Below, piece by piece: positions 42,515 through 51,875 of a DNA stretch of 64,000 nt (position 1 is its first letter; every line of letters begins with the position of its first letter). Both the position numbers and the translations under genes were made by a program. This stretch comes from Bradyrhizobium sp. CB82 (GTDB lineage: Bacteria; Pseudomonadota; Alphaproteobacteria; Rhizobiales; Xanthobacteraceae): NCBI RefSeq assembly GCF_029714405.1, contig NZ_CP121650.1, forward strand, positions 1,364,001 through 1,428,000. The letters are read 5' to 3'. Below the pieces are notes generated by a model that had not been told where the DNA came from, made no database searches, and was given only the letters and a program-made list of their open reading frames with translations.

Positions 42515-43024
42515 ATGGTTCGTGATCCGGATCAGAGGGCGAGTAACGTGGATGCAGATGCGCACAATCATCATGCCATCGATGCCGATGCCCTGCAGAG
42601 CCGTGCGCGCGCCTACGCGACATCGAAGCGAATTCCGTTCACCGCGATGCGTCAGCGCGTGCTGGCGTTGCTTGCGGCGTCCGGAAAACCGATGGCCGCC
42701 TACGAGATCGCCGAGAAGTTGAGCGATGCACGCAAAGTGCAGGCGGTTCAGATCTACCGCGCGCTTGAATTCCTGCAGGAAGCTGGGTGTGTGCACCGGC
42801 TGGCTTCTCAGTCAGCCTATTTCGCTTGCGATCATCTTCATGGGAGCGGCGAGATGGTGGTCTTTATGGTCTGCAGCCAATGCGGCGCGGTTCAGGAAGC
42901 GGCCTCGGACCTGGTCGCGCGGGGCTTGCGAGGCGTGGCGAAGACGACCGGCTTCAAGCCTTTACACCCGATTGTCGAATTGGAGGGAGAGTGCGCGAAC
43001 TGCACCGGCGAAGCCGTGCGTTAG
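42515..43024 (+). CDS. zur: Zinc uptake regulator Zur (Fur family)
   Basis: This 169-residue Fur-family protein has an N-terminal His-containing extension (DAHNHHAID), the winged helix (FTAMRQRVLALLAASGKPMA, VQAVQIYRALEFLQEAGCVH), and the dimer/metal domain with HRLASQSAYFACDHLHGSGE, CSQCG and CANC Cys pairs. It matches Zur rather than Fur: short, with FACDH and CxxC-CxxC. It is next to Zur boxes and the zinc operons. Confidence 0.9.
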   Translation: MVRDPDQRASNVDADAHNHHAIDADALQSRARAYATSKRIPFTAMRQRVLALLAASGKPMAAYEIAEKLSDARKVQAVQIYRALEFLQEAGCVHRLASQSAYFACDHLHGSGEMVVFMVCSQCGAVQEAASDLVARGLRGVAKTTGFKPLHPIVELEGECANCTGEAVR

Positions 43025-43043
43025 ATCGCTTCGCTTGTCCGCT

Positions 43044-43976
43044 CTACGGCGCGACCAATATCTGCCGGCAAGCGGCCGGGAGTTCCGCAAGTGTGATCCC
43101 CCGGCTTGGCGTCACTGGAGTTGTCGGTAACTTTGGATGCAGTACCGGCTCGCTGAACCAGTAGGCGAGGTCGCTTGCGCTGCAGCCCTCATTTTCCGAT
43201 GGCGGCGGTTGCGGCTGACATTCGCTGCTGCCCGACGGGCATTTGATCCGAACATGAAAATGATAATCGTGCCCGTACATCGGGCGCACCTTTGAGAGCC
43301 AAGTCCTGTCGCCTTTGGCTTCACGGCACAAGGCCTTTTTTATCGCAGCATTGACGAAGATGCGTTCGACGGCGGGCTCCTGCGCTGCGGCGCGGATGAC
43401 GAGGAGGTGGCTCGGGGTCCAGACTTTCGGATCGACATCGAGACGATCCGGGCGCACCATCATGACCCCCGACATCTCCTCACGCTCTTCACGGGACAGC
43501 TCCCGGTCCGGCATCGGCGTCAGCCAGATATCGGCGTCGAGCCCAACCTGATGACTGGCATGTCCGGTGAGCATCGGACCGCCGCGCGGCTGTGAGAGAT
43601 CTCCAACCAGCAATCCCGGCCAGCCCGCGACCTCGTGCACCTTGTCGGACAGTCGCTCCAACAGCGCGATCATGTCCGGATGGGCCCAGTTGCGGTTGCG
43701 CGACAATCGCATCACCTGCCATGTCTTGTCGTTGATCGGCAACGCCTGCGCGCCGGCAAGGCAGCCCTTGGCATAGAAGCCCATGGAGCGAACCGCCAAT
43801 GGTGCCGGCAATGTCTTTCGTCCAAAAAGTTCCTTGGCGCCGAGATGCGGATCGTTGGGATTGGTCAGTGGCGGCAGCGGTTTGGGATCCAGCGTGCCCT
43901 TATCCTGTGCCAGTGCGGCCTGCGCCGACGTGACGGCAACAGACAGCAGGATCGCAAAGAGCGCTCGGCTCTTCAT
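43044..43976 (-). CDS. mepA: Penicillin-insensitive murein endopeptidase MepA
   Basis: This 310-residue periplasmic LAS-family zinc metallopeptidase has a signal peptide (MKSRALFAILLSVAVTSAQA, ALAQ cleavage), the first metal site GHASHQVGLDADIWL (H-x6-D) and the second HDYHFHVRIKCP (HxH). Relatives cleave peptidoglycan D-Ala-mDAP cross-links. ATG 43976 was chosen by the signal peptide. A Zur-like box lies 118 bp upstream, suggesting a zinc-conditional copy. The cysteines CREAKGD and CPSG are typical. Confidence 0.9.
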   Translation of the reverse strand: MKSRALFAILLSVAVTSAQAALAQDKGTLDPKPLPPLTNPNDPHLGAKELFGRKTLPAPLAVRSMGFYAKGCLAGAQALPINDKTWQVMRLSRNRNWAHPDMIALLERLSDKVHEVAGWPGLLVGDLSQPRGGPMLTGHASHQVGLDADIWLTPMPDRELSREEREEMSGVMMVRPDRLDVDPKVWTPSHLLVIRAAAQEPAVERIFVNAAIKKALCREAKGDRTWLSKVRPMYGHDYHFHVRIKCPSGSSECQPQPPPSENEGCSASDLAYWFSEPVLHPKLPTTPVTPSRGITLAELPAACRQILVAP

Positions 43977-44093
43977 CGAAAGCGCACGCTGATTTTGGCC
44001 TGACCGTGCGCGGCTGCGACCAGAACCCCGCCAATGTGCGGCGAGACAATCCATCGTGACCAAGGCCTATGCAAACGTTGCCTGGACAAATGC

Positions 44094-44107
44094 AATGTTA
44101 TAACATT
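44094..44107. promoter_or_regulatory. Zur-box-like palindrome 3
   Basis: AATGTTATAACATT is a perfect 14-bp palindrome in the divergent promoter between mepA and the COG0523 gene at 44183. It shares the TGTTATAA half-site of the boxes at 42454 and 42476. Confidence 0.8.
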
Positions 44108-44182
44108 ACAGTCAAGCGGTTTAGCATCACCTCGTCCGAGCGCCAGCCGGGTCCTACCGCCAATTGAGTGCCCAACCCGCCA

Positions 44183-45409
44183 ATGAAAATAGATCAACCG
44201 ATTCCGGTGACGATCCTCACGGGCTTTCTCGGCGCCGGGAAATCCACACTGCTCAACGAGCTCCTGGCGAGCGAGGCGTTTGCGGACACCGCTGTCATCA
44301 TCAACGAGTTCGGCGATATCTCCATCGATCATGACCTCGTTCGCGTGAACAAGCGCGAGCTGATGGTGACAACGACAGGCTGCCTCTGCTGCACGGCTGC
44401 CAGTGACATCAGGTCTTCCCTGTTCGAACTTTACGACGCCGTGGAAAGCAAGGCCGTCCCGCCGTTCAAGCGCGTGATCGTCGAGACGACGGGCTTGGCC
44501 GACCCCGCTCCCATCATCAATCAGCTCACACCCGGCGGTCTTCCGGCGGTCGGATATCGGGATCACGTCGTCGCAAGATGCTTTCGATTGTCCGGCGTCG
44601 TCTGCGCCATCGACGTGACCACGATCGAGAAATCGATGGAGCGGCACTTCGAATGCATGAAGCAGGTGGCGTTTGCGGACATTGTCGTGCTCACCAAGAC
44701 GGATGTTTGCGCAGAAGCTGCCGCGGCTCCGGATCGGTCCGGCCTGCTGACGAGGATCCGGCAGATCAATGCTGCTGCAGCCGTCGTGGACCGTCACGGG
44801 GACGACTTCGATCTCGCCGCGGTCTTTGCACCGCGTCGCTACGTTCCCTCCGAACAGGGGGGCGATGTTGAGGGGTGGTTGGCCTTAGAGCAGGCATTGG
44901 CCCAGCAAGGGCAAGCTCACGACAATGCCGCAGGCTCAAGCCGCCACGCGGCGGCTGGCATCCAAAGTCTGGCGTTGCTCGAAAGCCGCCCTGTATCGGC
45001 ACGAAATCTTGCCCTATTTATTGATCTTCTGAAGGCCGTGACCGGCCCACAACTGCTCCGCCTTAAGGGCCTTGTTGGACTCGAGGACGATCCCGAGCGT
45101 CCCCTCGTCGTGCACGGCGTTCAGCATGCGACCCAACAGTACCGGCTGCCGGCCTGGCCCTCGGACGATCGTCGCACGCGAATGGTCGTCATCACGCACG
45201 GCATCGATGAATCGACGGTCAAGAATCTGTTCACGGCGATCACAGGCATTCCAGCGCGCGCAAAGGCGGAATTGGTGCTCACTGCCGCTGGCTTGAGCCT
45301 TCTCGGCGTGGCGCTTGTCACTGGGCTCTTGCTGATTTTTCACGAGCGCGCCACCGCCCAGTTCGAACCCCCCGCCGTGATCCACGATCTACCGAACCCC
45401 AAACCTTGA
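44183..45409 (+). CDS. COG0523 GTPase with C-terminal transmembrane helix
   Basis: This 408-residue CobW/COG0523 GTPase has Walker A TGFLGAGKSTLLN (residues 13-25), CxCC (GCLCC, 66-70), [15 protein letters not shown] (NKxD variant TKTD) and a CobW_C domain (GPQLLRLKGLVGLEDD). Unusually, it ends in a hydrophobic helix (AAGLSLLGVALVTGLLLIFH, about residues 368-387) and a short polar tail. ATG 44183 is preferred over GTG 44168. It is the first gene of a Zur-box-headed operon. It probably delivers zinc at the membrane. Confidence 0.88.
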   Translation: MKIDQPIPVTILTGFLGAGKSTLLNELLASEAFADTAVIINEFGDISIDHDLVRVNKRELMVTTTGCLCCTAASDIRSSLFELYDAVESKAVPPFKRVIVETTGLADPAPIINQLTPGGLPAVGYRDHVVARCFRLSGVVCAIDVTTIEKSMERHFECMKQVAFADIVVLTKTDVCAEAAAAPDRSGLLTRIRQINAAAAVVDRHGDDFDLAAVFAPRRYVPSEQGGDVEGWLALEQALAQQGQAHDNAAGSSRHAAAGIQSLALLESRPVSARNLALFIDLLKAVTGPQLLRLKGLVGLEDDPERPLVVHGVQHATQQYRLPAWPSDDRRTRMVVITHGIDESTVKNLFTAITGIPARAKAELVLTAAGLSLLGVALVTGLLLIFHERATAQFEPPAVIHDLPNPKP

Positions 45410-45421
45410 AAAGGACCAAGC

Positions 45422-46402
45422 ATGAACAATGTGATTTCACAAACACCGGTCACCGTCCTCACCGGGTATTTGGGCGCGGGGAAGACGACTTTGCTGAACC
45501 GGATTCTGACCGAGACCCACGGCAAGCGCTACGCGGTGATTGTGAATGAGTTCGGCGAGGTCGGAATCGACAACGATCTGATCGTCAATGCCGACGAAGA
45601 AATATTCGAGATGAACAACGGGTGCATCTGCTGCACAGTGAGAGGTGATCTCATCAGGATCCTCGAAGGGCTGATGAAGCGGCGCGGCAAGTTCGACGGG
45701 ATCATCGTGGAGACCACCGGGCTTGCCGATCCGGCGCCTGTGGCGCAAACCTTTCTTGTCGATGACGATGTGCGTCGCAACACGAAACTGGATGCCATCG
45801 TCACCGTTATCGACGCAAAACACCTCCTTGGAGAGATCGACCAGGCGCGCGAGGCGCAGGAGCAGATCGCGTTCGCCGATGTTGTCTTGCTCAACAAGAC
45901 CGATCTGGTCTCGGAGGCGGACCTCAAGCTCGTTGAGGCGAGAATTCGTTCAATCAATCCTTATACCGTAATCCATCGCACGGAGCGCTGCGCGCTCGAC
46001 CTCGAGAAAGTTCTGGATCGCAACGCGTTCGATCTCAACAGGGTTCTTGAGTTCGAGCCCGGCTTTCTCACTGAAGCTCACGACCATGAGCATGACAGCC
46101 ACGTCAAGAGCCTGTCATTGACGTCACAGACACCTCTTATTCCCGACAAATTTTTCCCCTGGATGCAGGAGACCGTTCGTCAGTTCGGGACCGATATTTT
46201 ACGGCTGAAGGGAATCATCCAATTCCAAGACGATCCCGACCGCTTTGTTATTCAGGGCGTGCACATGTTGCTCGAAGGAGACCATCAACGCCCCTGGAAG
46301 CCCGATGAGCTCCGAACAAGCCGTCTTGTCTTCATCGGGCGCGAGTTGCCCGAGGACGTCTTGAAGGCAGGCTTTGAGCAGTGCCTGGGCTCAAGTCACT
46401 GA
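45422..46402 (+). CDS. COG0523 GTPase with His-rich segment
   Basis: This 326-residue GTPase has Walker [14 protein letters not shown] (residues 14-26), CxCC (GCICC, 67-71), [17 protein letters not shown] (G4 NKTD) and a metal-binding HDHEHDSH (about 219-226), then CobW_C ([20 protein letters not shown]). It starts 12 bp after the previous COG0523 gene in the same operon. The His-rich loop and CxCC fit a zinc chaperone. It is different in subgroup from the 44183 and 42181 proteins. Confidence 0.92.
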   Translation: MNNVISQTPVTVLTGYLGAGKTTLLNRILTETHGKRYAVIVNEFGEVGIDNDLIVNADEEIFEMNNGCICCTVRGDLIRILEGLMKRRGKFDGIIVETTGLADPAPVAQTFLVDDDVRRNTKLDAIVTVIDAKHLLGEIDQAREAQEQIAFADVVLLNKTDLVSEADLKLVEARIRSINPYTVIHRTERCALDLEKVLDRNAFDLNRVLEFEPGFLTEAHDHEHDSHVKSLSLTSQTPLIPDKFFPWMQETVRQFGTDILRLKGIIQFQDDPDRFVIQGVHMLLEGDHQRPWKPDELRTSRLVFIGRELPEDVLKAGFEQCLGSSH

Positions 46403-46497
46403 AGGATCATGTTTGAAGTCGGAGCATGGCACTGGACTCACTCCGTTGCCATGCTGAGGCCGCGCCAGCCCTCCAAATCCATTCGGACGTCAAGAGC

Positions 46498-46785
46498 ATG
46501 CAAAAGATTGCCTTACCTATGGGGCGGCGGGTCCAGAAGGCCGGTTATCCTCAGGCAGTTCAGCAATTAAAGCTGCAAACCCAGAAGCTGTTGGGCTTGT
46601 CGGATGACGTGACGATCTCGGTGAGCGAGTTGACCTGTCGAGAGCCAGGATGTCCCGATGTGGAAACCATCGTCGCAATCCTGAGAGACGGGGAAAAGCC
46701 AACGATCGCAAGGATCCACAAATCGATTCCCGAGGTCACTCTCGATGAGCTGAAAGCAGCGCTCGATCTGAGGCTTCGTACCTAA
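46498..46785 (+). CDS. Small protein with CREPGC motif, COG0523-linked
   Basis: This 95-residue protein from ATG 46498 (46426 is possible) has LLGLSDDVTISVSELTCREP GCPDVETIVAI-type sequence with two conserved Cys (CREPGC), and HKSIPEVTLDELKAAL. Similar small proteins follow COG0523 genes in rhizobia (from memory). It follows by about 95 bp. Function is unknown; a thiol metal site is possible. Confidence 0.65.
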   Translation: MQKIALPMGRRVQKAGYPQAVQQLKLQTQKLLGLSDDVTISVSELTCREPGCPDVETIVAILRDGEKPTIARIHKSIPEVTLDELKAALDLRLRT

Positions 46786-46877
46786 AGTCGCGGGGTGGCT
46801 ATTGCGGGTCCCCGCATGGCAGTCCCGCAGACTACGAATCTAAGTATCGGGCACTCGAATCGCTCCGGGCGCGCCAT

Positions 46878-47547
46878 CTAATCAATAACGGCTTGACGGA
46901 AGCCAACATGAACTCCGTCCCTGATCATATTTTCGAGCGGCAGCTTATCCGTCTCGAGCCATTGGCGTTTCAGCCCGGCGGGCAGATAGGTCCTGATTTC
47001 GAAGACAAGGCGGCCCGTCGGCGCGAGCTCCTGTTTCCAGCCCTTGTCACTCGCTATCCGCCAGCGCGGCTCATCTGCAGTTAGTGGACGGCGAACCTGC
47101 TTATGCTTTTTTCGGAGACCTTTTCACCGCACAGCGTAGAGTTCTTTTCGCGTGAGGGTCGTTGGCTGAGAGGGGCGAGGCGCGGGTGTGGCTGCGGGCG
47201 AGGGAGCGGCCGGTGCGGATGTTGCCTCCAGTTCGGAAAGCGCTTGGGTTGCTGGTACGGTTTTGCGCGCTACAGTTTCGGGTCGTGGTGTGCGCGTGGT
47301 CTCCACATCCGTGTCCAACACCAGAGGGTCGGGTCAATCTGGTGGAGCCGGAGGCAGGGCCGGCTGAGTGACGACTTTGCCAAGCTCCTTTTTTGATCCA
47401 GTAGCCGGACGGAGGCGTGGGGATGTCGGTGCGACGAAGCAAGGAAGCCAACCGGCCTGTTGTGATGCCTAGGTCCGAAGCCACTCGCGTCATCGGCGTT
47501 GACCAGATTCGATTGTAGAGTTCTTGGCGGGTAAAACGGTGTTCCAT
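46878..47547 (-). pseudogene. HTH-type protein gene, multiply frameshifted
   Basis: From ATG 47547 the frame reads MEHRFTRQELYNRIWSTPMT, RVASDLGITTGRLASLLRRT and DIPTPPSGYWIKKG, an N-terminal domain known from rhizobial proteins. It is then shifted. Another frame has LVLDTDVETTRTPRPETVAR and a second LTRKELYAVR. A third frame (46878-47095) holds RWRIASDKGWKQELAPTGRL then VFEIRTYLPAGLKRQWLETD. Together they make up one decayed gene of about 220 codons. Confidence 0.55.
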
Positions 47548-47576
47548 CGGCTCATGCAGTGGTGGCAGATATGACC

Positions 47577-47903
47577 CTACCAAGATATAAGCATTTTCGC
47601 GGCTGGGATTGCTGCCCGATAATCACCTCTTGCGTCGCGCTCGCTCTTGATCTCAATCTTCGCATCTCCGCCGGCACTGTCTACGGAAATGCTGATGCCG
47701 TGACGTCGAATGTCGGCGAGGAGATGGAGCAATTGATCGACGCTTTCGATTTCTGCTTCTGCGGTTCCAGCAGCGGGTACTCTCAGGGGTGCACTTTCTG
47801 AAGAGGACGTAGTCCAACCGGCGGAAACGAACCGCCGCGCTTGCGCCGCCATCAACGTGCCTGACCCAATTGGCGCATCCTCATTGTCCATCAACAACGA
47901 CAT
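47577..47903 (-). CDS. Hypothetical protein downstream of fic
   Basis: This 108-codon frame from ATG 47903, 5 bp after the Fic stop, has ESVDQLLHLLADIRRHGISI SVDSAGGDAKIEIKSE-like ending typical of a small alpha/beta protein. The N-terminus is Ala/Ser-rich. The close position suggests an operon with fic, but no antitoxin motif is visible. The next gene (47547) is broken. Confidence 0.4.
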   Translation of the reverse strand: MSLLMDNEDAPIGSGTLMAAQARRFVSAGWTTSSSESAPLRVPAAGTAEAEIESVDQLLHLLADIRRHGISISVDSAGGDAKIEIKSERDARGDYRAAIPAAKMLISW

Positions 47904-47907
47904 CGGC

Positions 47908-49446
47908 TCATTGAGCTTGCTCCGAGAAAGCCGTGTTGTAGAGCTCCTCAATCCTTTCAACTTCTTCCGGCGTCAACTGAGCGAACTCGTTCTCTCTCGC
48001 TCTCTTCGAAAGCTTGCCTTGATTTTGCCTGAGGAAGCCGAGCAGGTTGTTGAGCGTGCGCTCAGGCATGTCGACCATGTTCTCGATTCCAGCGCGGAAC
48101 GTGTCGAAGCTGCGCAGGAAGCTGGTTTCGTTCGGAAGATCCCATTCGATCGTCTGACGCACGCAGGCATATAGAAACTCCGCGTGCGGCGTCGCATCGA
48201 AAAACCGGTAAAAATCGGCCGTATCGTTGAGAACCTTGACGTTGCTGCTCGGCGTCGCCTCCCACTGGATGCAGGGAAGTAGCCTGCTCGAATAGCTCTC
48301 CAGCACGGTTCTGTACTCGGCGATCCGATCGAGGATGGCCGAGGACACGGGAAAATGCACGCCGGCCGGGTTGAAGCCGCGACGCGCGAGAACGTGATGC
48401 ATCAGATAGCGATGAATGCGCCCGTTGCCATCCTCGAATGGGTGGATGTACACGAACCCGAACGCAAGCACCGCCGCCGCGATAACAGGATCGAGGTCAT
48501 TCTCCGCGCTATGGTCGAACGCGATCAGTCCCGCCATCAGCGAAGCGATGTCTTCATGCCGCGCGCTGATGTGGTCCGGAATAGGGCGCTGCGTATCGCG
48601 GTCGTGCTCGCCGACGAAGCCGCCGTCCTTGCGGAAGCCGAGCCTCACGAAGCGCTCGTCCCCGATCACGATGGCCTGTAGGCGAAGAAATTCCTGTTCG
48701 TCAAGCGGCGCGCGGCCTGCTTCGCCGATGGCGCGGCCCCATCGCTGGACCCGGTCCTGCGGCGGGCTTTCTCCCTCGATGACATAGCTGGACTTCGAGT
48801 CCTTCAGCAGAAGGAAGGCCGCGGTGCGGGCGAGCAGGTCCTTGGGCACCTGGTTGACGATGGCACGCGCGCGCTCCTTCCAGTCCTGCGCGATGAATTC
48901 GTTCAGCGCAGGAGTCCTGAAAACGAGCGGACAAAATTCCGGCACTCCGGGAAGGTTGTTGCGCACGCGATGCCGAGCCGAGTTCTGCCCCGCGCCCGCG
49001 AACTGGATGTCGGTGTCGACAGCATCCACATACGAGACCTTATCCGCGGCGGGCAGCGCCAGCTCGCGGCCAAGCAGCCACTCGTACAAGAACCAGATCC
49101 GGCGCGTATAGAGGCCGGTCGGCTTCTGCCGTACGAGCTCTGCAATGTCTGCGTCCGTGACGGCGAGGAAGAGCCGCTTCAGAAGCGCGAGATCCAGGCC
49201 CTCGTATTTGAAGGCAAACGTCAGGTGTCCCTCAAGCGACGCCTCAGGGGCATGGCGCGGCGTATAGATGCGCCAGCCGTCCTGTTCGATGAGACGGTGC
49301 TTGGTGCCGATCGCCGAAAGAGTCCGGGGAACCGGGACGGGCAGCTTGTAGGCGTGGATTAGAGCGGCGTAGCCCGCCGGAACAGCCGTTTCGGGTAGCC
49401 GCCGGTCGTGAAAAACGCTCACTTGACCTGAAAATTGTACGCTCAT
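47908..49446 (-). CDS. Fic-domain protein (AMP-transferase type)
   Basis: This 512-residue protein has a complete Fic motif HPFEDGNGRIHR (residues 335-346) and the preceding helices. An inhibitory-helix motif SYVIEG (220-225, pattern S/TxxxEG) lies N-terminal to the Fic core, so this is a class II, self-inhibited Fic enzyme. A DUF4172-like or Fic_N region and a C-terminal winged-helix-like tail accompany it. It probably transfers AMP to a protein target. It forms an operon with a small downstream frame. Confidence 0.9.
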   Translation of the reverse strand: MSVQFSGQVSVFHDRRLPETAVPAGYAALIHAYKLPVPVPRTLSAIGTKHRLIEQDGWRIYTPRHAPEASLEGHLTFAFKYEGLDLALLKRLFLAVTDADIAELVRQKPTGLYTRRIWFLYEWLLGRELALPAADKVSYVDAVDTDIQFAGAGQNSARHRVRNNLPGVPEFCPLVFRTPALNEFIAQDWKERARAIVNQVPKDLLARTAAFLLLKDSKSSYVIEGESPPQDRVQRWGRAIGEAGRAPLDEQEFLRLQAIVIGDERFVRLGFRKDGGFVGEHDRDTQRPIPDHISARHEDIASLMAGLIAFDHSAENDLDPVIAAAVLAFGFVYIHPFEDGNGRIHRYLMHHVLARRGFNPAGVHFPVSSAILDRIAEYRTVLESYSSRLLPCIQWEATPSSNVKVLNDTADFYRFFDATPHAEFLYACVRQTIEWDLPNETSFLRSFDTFRAGIENMVDMPERTLNNLLGFLRQNQGKLSKRARENEFAQLTPEEVERIEELYNTAFSEQAQ

Positions 49447-49965
49447 GCGTAAAGTTCCTGAAAAATGATCTCAAAGCGATCCGTGAATTTTGTTCGTAGA
49501 ATCACACTCCGATCGAATTTCTATCATATTTCCTGAAAAACAATGCGAAAAAGACAATTCTTGTGAAAATTGCTATCAGTCGGCCACTCGGTCGAGCTCC
49601 AAAACCGAGCAAAGCGCGCCTATGCGCCCCCAAATGCGCCGTAGCGGGCAGCGCTTTGCCTCTAAGGTGATCGTGCTGTAATTCGGCGCGCTGTTTGCCC
49701 CCTTTATCTGCGCCGAAGGTCAGCCCCAGCAAGTACTGCCGAGACGTTTGAATTGTCACCGGAAAGTTCATCTCGCGTGGGGGGACAAGGTTGGAGGCCG
49801 ATAGAGGGGTCAAAGTTCGGCGCTCATTTACAATAATGGCAAGCGCCGAAGTGGCGCTGCTTCAAATGCGAATCAGCCGACCAATTCCGTTCTGATGTCA
49901 ACGCCGCGAACGGCGTTGGATTTAGAGCGAGCTTGCGAAGCCGACGCGGTGCGCGATCGTAACGG
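49447..49965. other. Intergenic, no supported gene
   Basis: About 520 bp upstream of fic. It is AT-richer near fic (49500-49570), which may hold the fic promoter. Open frames on both strands lack protein-like features. Confidence 0.45.
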
Positions 49966-50203
49966 TCACGGTGCGCTCAGACAGTCCGGCACCTCGCCAA
50001 ACTTCCGGATGACCCTGGCATCCCCGAAGTCCCCGCTATGCGAGTCTCCGGTCCTCGAAGGCGTCCGCGCAGCCTGGCTTCCGCGATAGCGCTTCGGCGC
50101 GCATGACGGCGGCGTTGTCGCTCAGGCACTCCACCGCCTCGCCGGGCGGGACTCCATCGTTCGCCATGACAAAAGGCAATGCCACGTGGCAGGTGATGTC
50201 CAT
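49966..50203 (-). pseudogene. Small rhizobial protein gene, frameshifted
   Basis: The minus strand from ATG 50203 reads MDITCHVALPFVMANDGVPP GEAVECLSDNAAVMRAEALS, then after FEDRRLA reaches a stop. A second frame continues RTGDSHSGDFGDARVIRKFG EVPDC-like to 49966. Joined, this resembles a known small rhizobial family (ECxSxxAAxRRAEALA... GDxxTGDFxDAxVIxKFG pattern, from memory). One indel near 50065 breaks it. Confidence 0.5.
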
Positions 50204-50302
50204 CGCGCTCAATCCTTGTGGGATGATCCGTTTACGGGAATGCCGGGCGCATGTCCCGAGGCGGATCGCGCGAGGCGCCGTCGTGGCACTCCCTCGTCCA
50301 GA

Positions 50303-50662
50303 TCAATGAGCAATCGATGCAGGGGCGGCCCGGTGGCTTCTGACGAAGTCCTGGATGTGCTCCGGCACCGGCATGGCGTCGATGTCGCAACGCATCTGGA
50401 TTTCCTCCGCGAGCTCTCTCGAGATGTTCTTCGACCAACGGGCCTTGGGGTCGAAGGCAACAATGCGGACCGGATCATTGAAGTGTCCGCCGACAAGATT
50501 GGCGATGATGGTTTCGAGATCGGTTCGTTCGACCTCGAGCTTCCGGCGCGCGCGGCCGGGTCGTCCCAGTACGTTGTCGACGATCAGATAGACGATTCTG
50601 TGAGGCGCACTGCGATGATCCGCACGTCGGTCCGCCATCGGTACCAAGCCATTTCCAGCCAT
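50303..50662 (-). CDS. Conserved rhizobial hypothetical protein
   Basis: This ~119-residue protein from ATG 50662 has IVYLIVDNVLGRPGRARRKL, TDLETIIANLVGGHFNDPVR, IVAFDPKARWSKNISRELAE and VPEHIQDFVRSH. The pattern of VYLVxDDFGxxGRxW..., PVRVVAFN and SEDVAxEL is familiar from Bradyrhizobium proteins of unknown role. It is probably a soluble alpha/beta protein. An alternative overlapping frame, RRVWLEMAWYRWRTDVRII, occurs in the 5' end, so the start is uncertain. Confidence 0.6.
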   Translation of the reverse strand: MAGNGLVPMADRRADHRSAPHRIVYLIVDNVLGRPGRARRKLEVERTDLETIIANLVGGHFNDPVRIVAFDPKARWSKNISRELAEEIQMRCDIDAMPVPEHIQDFVRSHRAAPASIAH

Positions 50663-50901
50663 ACGCGTCTCCAATGCAGATAGAGCCGGTACTCTGTCCG
50701 GGCAGGACCAGTCTGAATTGATCCAGCGCAACGATCTCTAGTCCGGGCGACTACGGATTGGCATCAGGACCAAAGTACGATCAAGACCAAAGTATGATGA
50801 CGCGTCGACAGTCTTCAGTAAGATCGGCCCCGCTATTGAAGGGCGAGGACGCGGCAATCGTGCACGTAGCAGGCCCGGCGAAACCGAAAAGGACGGAGTG
50901 C

Positions 50902-51141
50902 ATGTTCGTGACCGTCGTTGCAGTCCTTTGCCATCTTAGTGGCCTCGCTGGGAGCAACTGCGTCGAGGAAATCGTGACTGACAGCAGCATGACGCCCGAC
51001 CTTACGTTTTGGGAATGCATGAAGGGGGCTCAGGCGCCACTTGCGCACTGGATGGGCGAACATCCACTCTATCATTCGAATTGGCGAATCGAACGCTACA
51101 AGTGCGTGCCGGGTCATTATGAGATTAAGGGCCGGGCGTAG
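50902..51141 (+). CDS. Small secreted hypothetical protein
   Basis: This 79-residue protein from ATG 50902 (after AAAGGACGGAG) has a hydrophobic N-terminus (MFVTVVAVLCHLSGLAG) that may be a signal peptide, then CVEEIVTDSS, LTFWECMKGAQ and YKCVPGHYEIKGRA. Cys residues suggest a disulfide. Similar proteins are common in Bradyrhizobium. Function is unknown. Confidence 0.6.
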   Translation: MFVTVVAVLCHLSGLAGSNCVEEIVTDSSMTPDLTFWECMKGAQAPLAHWMGEHPLYHSNWRIERYKCVPGHYEIKGRA

Positions 51142-51875
51142 GGTGCAGGCTGTGACGAACTGACTCGTCGGCGCAGCCTGATCTCATGTCACGAGTCCGA
51201 GTTTGAAGCGCAGCGCCCTGAGACCAATCGATGCGAGTATGAGCCCCATCCGACCTGAGCGAACGATGAGCGGCAATCCTCTGCGATGAGCGTAGGCTTT
51301 GCTCGCTTTCGGCGTTCATTTCCCTCAGCAATTCTACAAAGATGGTCTCGAAAAATCTTCGGTCGAACTTGGCCGCCTTGCGGCCGCGCCAACGTAGCCC
51401 TCGTAGGTTCCGCACCCCGTCCTCCCGGCTTGCATCGTGGCAGACTGATCGCCTGTCGTGCCGTTGCTATCTTTGTCATAGAGCAAACAACATTGGGTCT
51501 GTGTCGCACACGACGGGTCGAGGCGGGTTCTGGTCCGTCGGACCGCAGGAGTGTCACGGGTTTCCTTCAGAGTGTGCCTCGCGTCGCCGCCCTTGCGCTT
51601 CGCTATTCGTTCGCCGCTACAGGCTGCGTAAGCTTAAGTGACTTCCTTCAATCAAGCTCGGTGCACGCGCCCGAAGAGGCCGCCATCGCAGGCGGCGTCC
51701 CGAATGGATCTGCTAGAAGGAGGACAAGGCGCGAGATTGGTGCCGCTCGCCCCTTTCGCAGCGACAGATCAGACCAACTCGCCGTCTCCGAAAGTCAATG
51801 GCCTTCCCGTCCGCGGACTTGACCGCGGAGTGGAAATCGCATCGAGTCGAGGCGGTCTGCTGCACGGACCATATC
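51142..51875. other. Intergenic, no supported gene
   Basis: About 730 bp upstream of the sensor kinase. Open frames (for example 51286-51822) are Arg/Ser/Pro-rich shadows without start sites. It may hold the kinase promoter, but no motif was recognised. Confidence 0.45.

Noticed and set aside
51286..51822. 178-codon plus-strand frame upstream of the sensor kinase
   Set aside because: Arg/Ser/Pro-rich with no recognisable domain, and it overlaps another equally poor frame.
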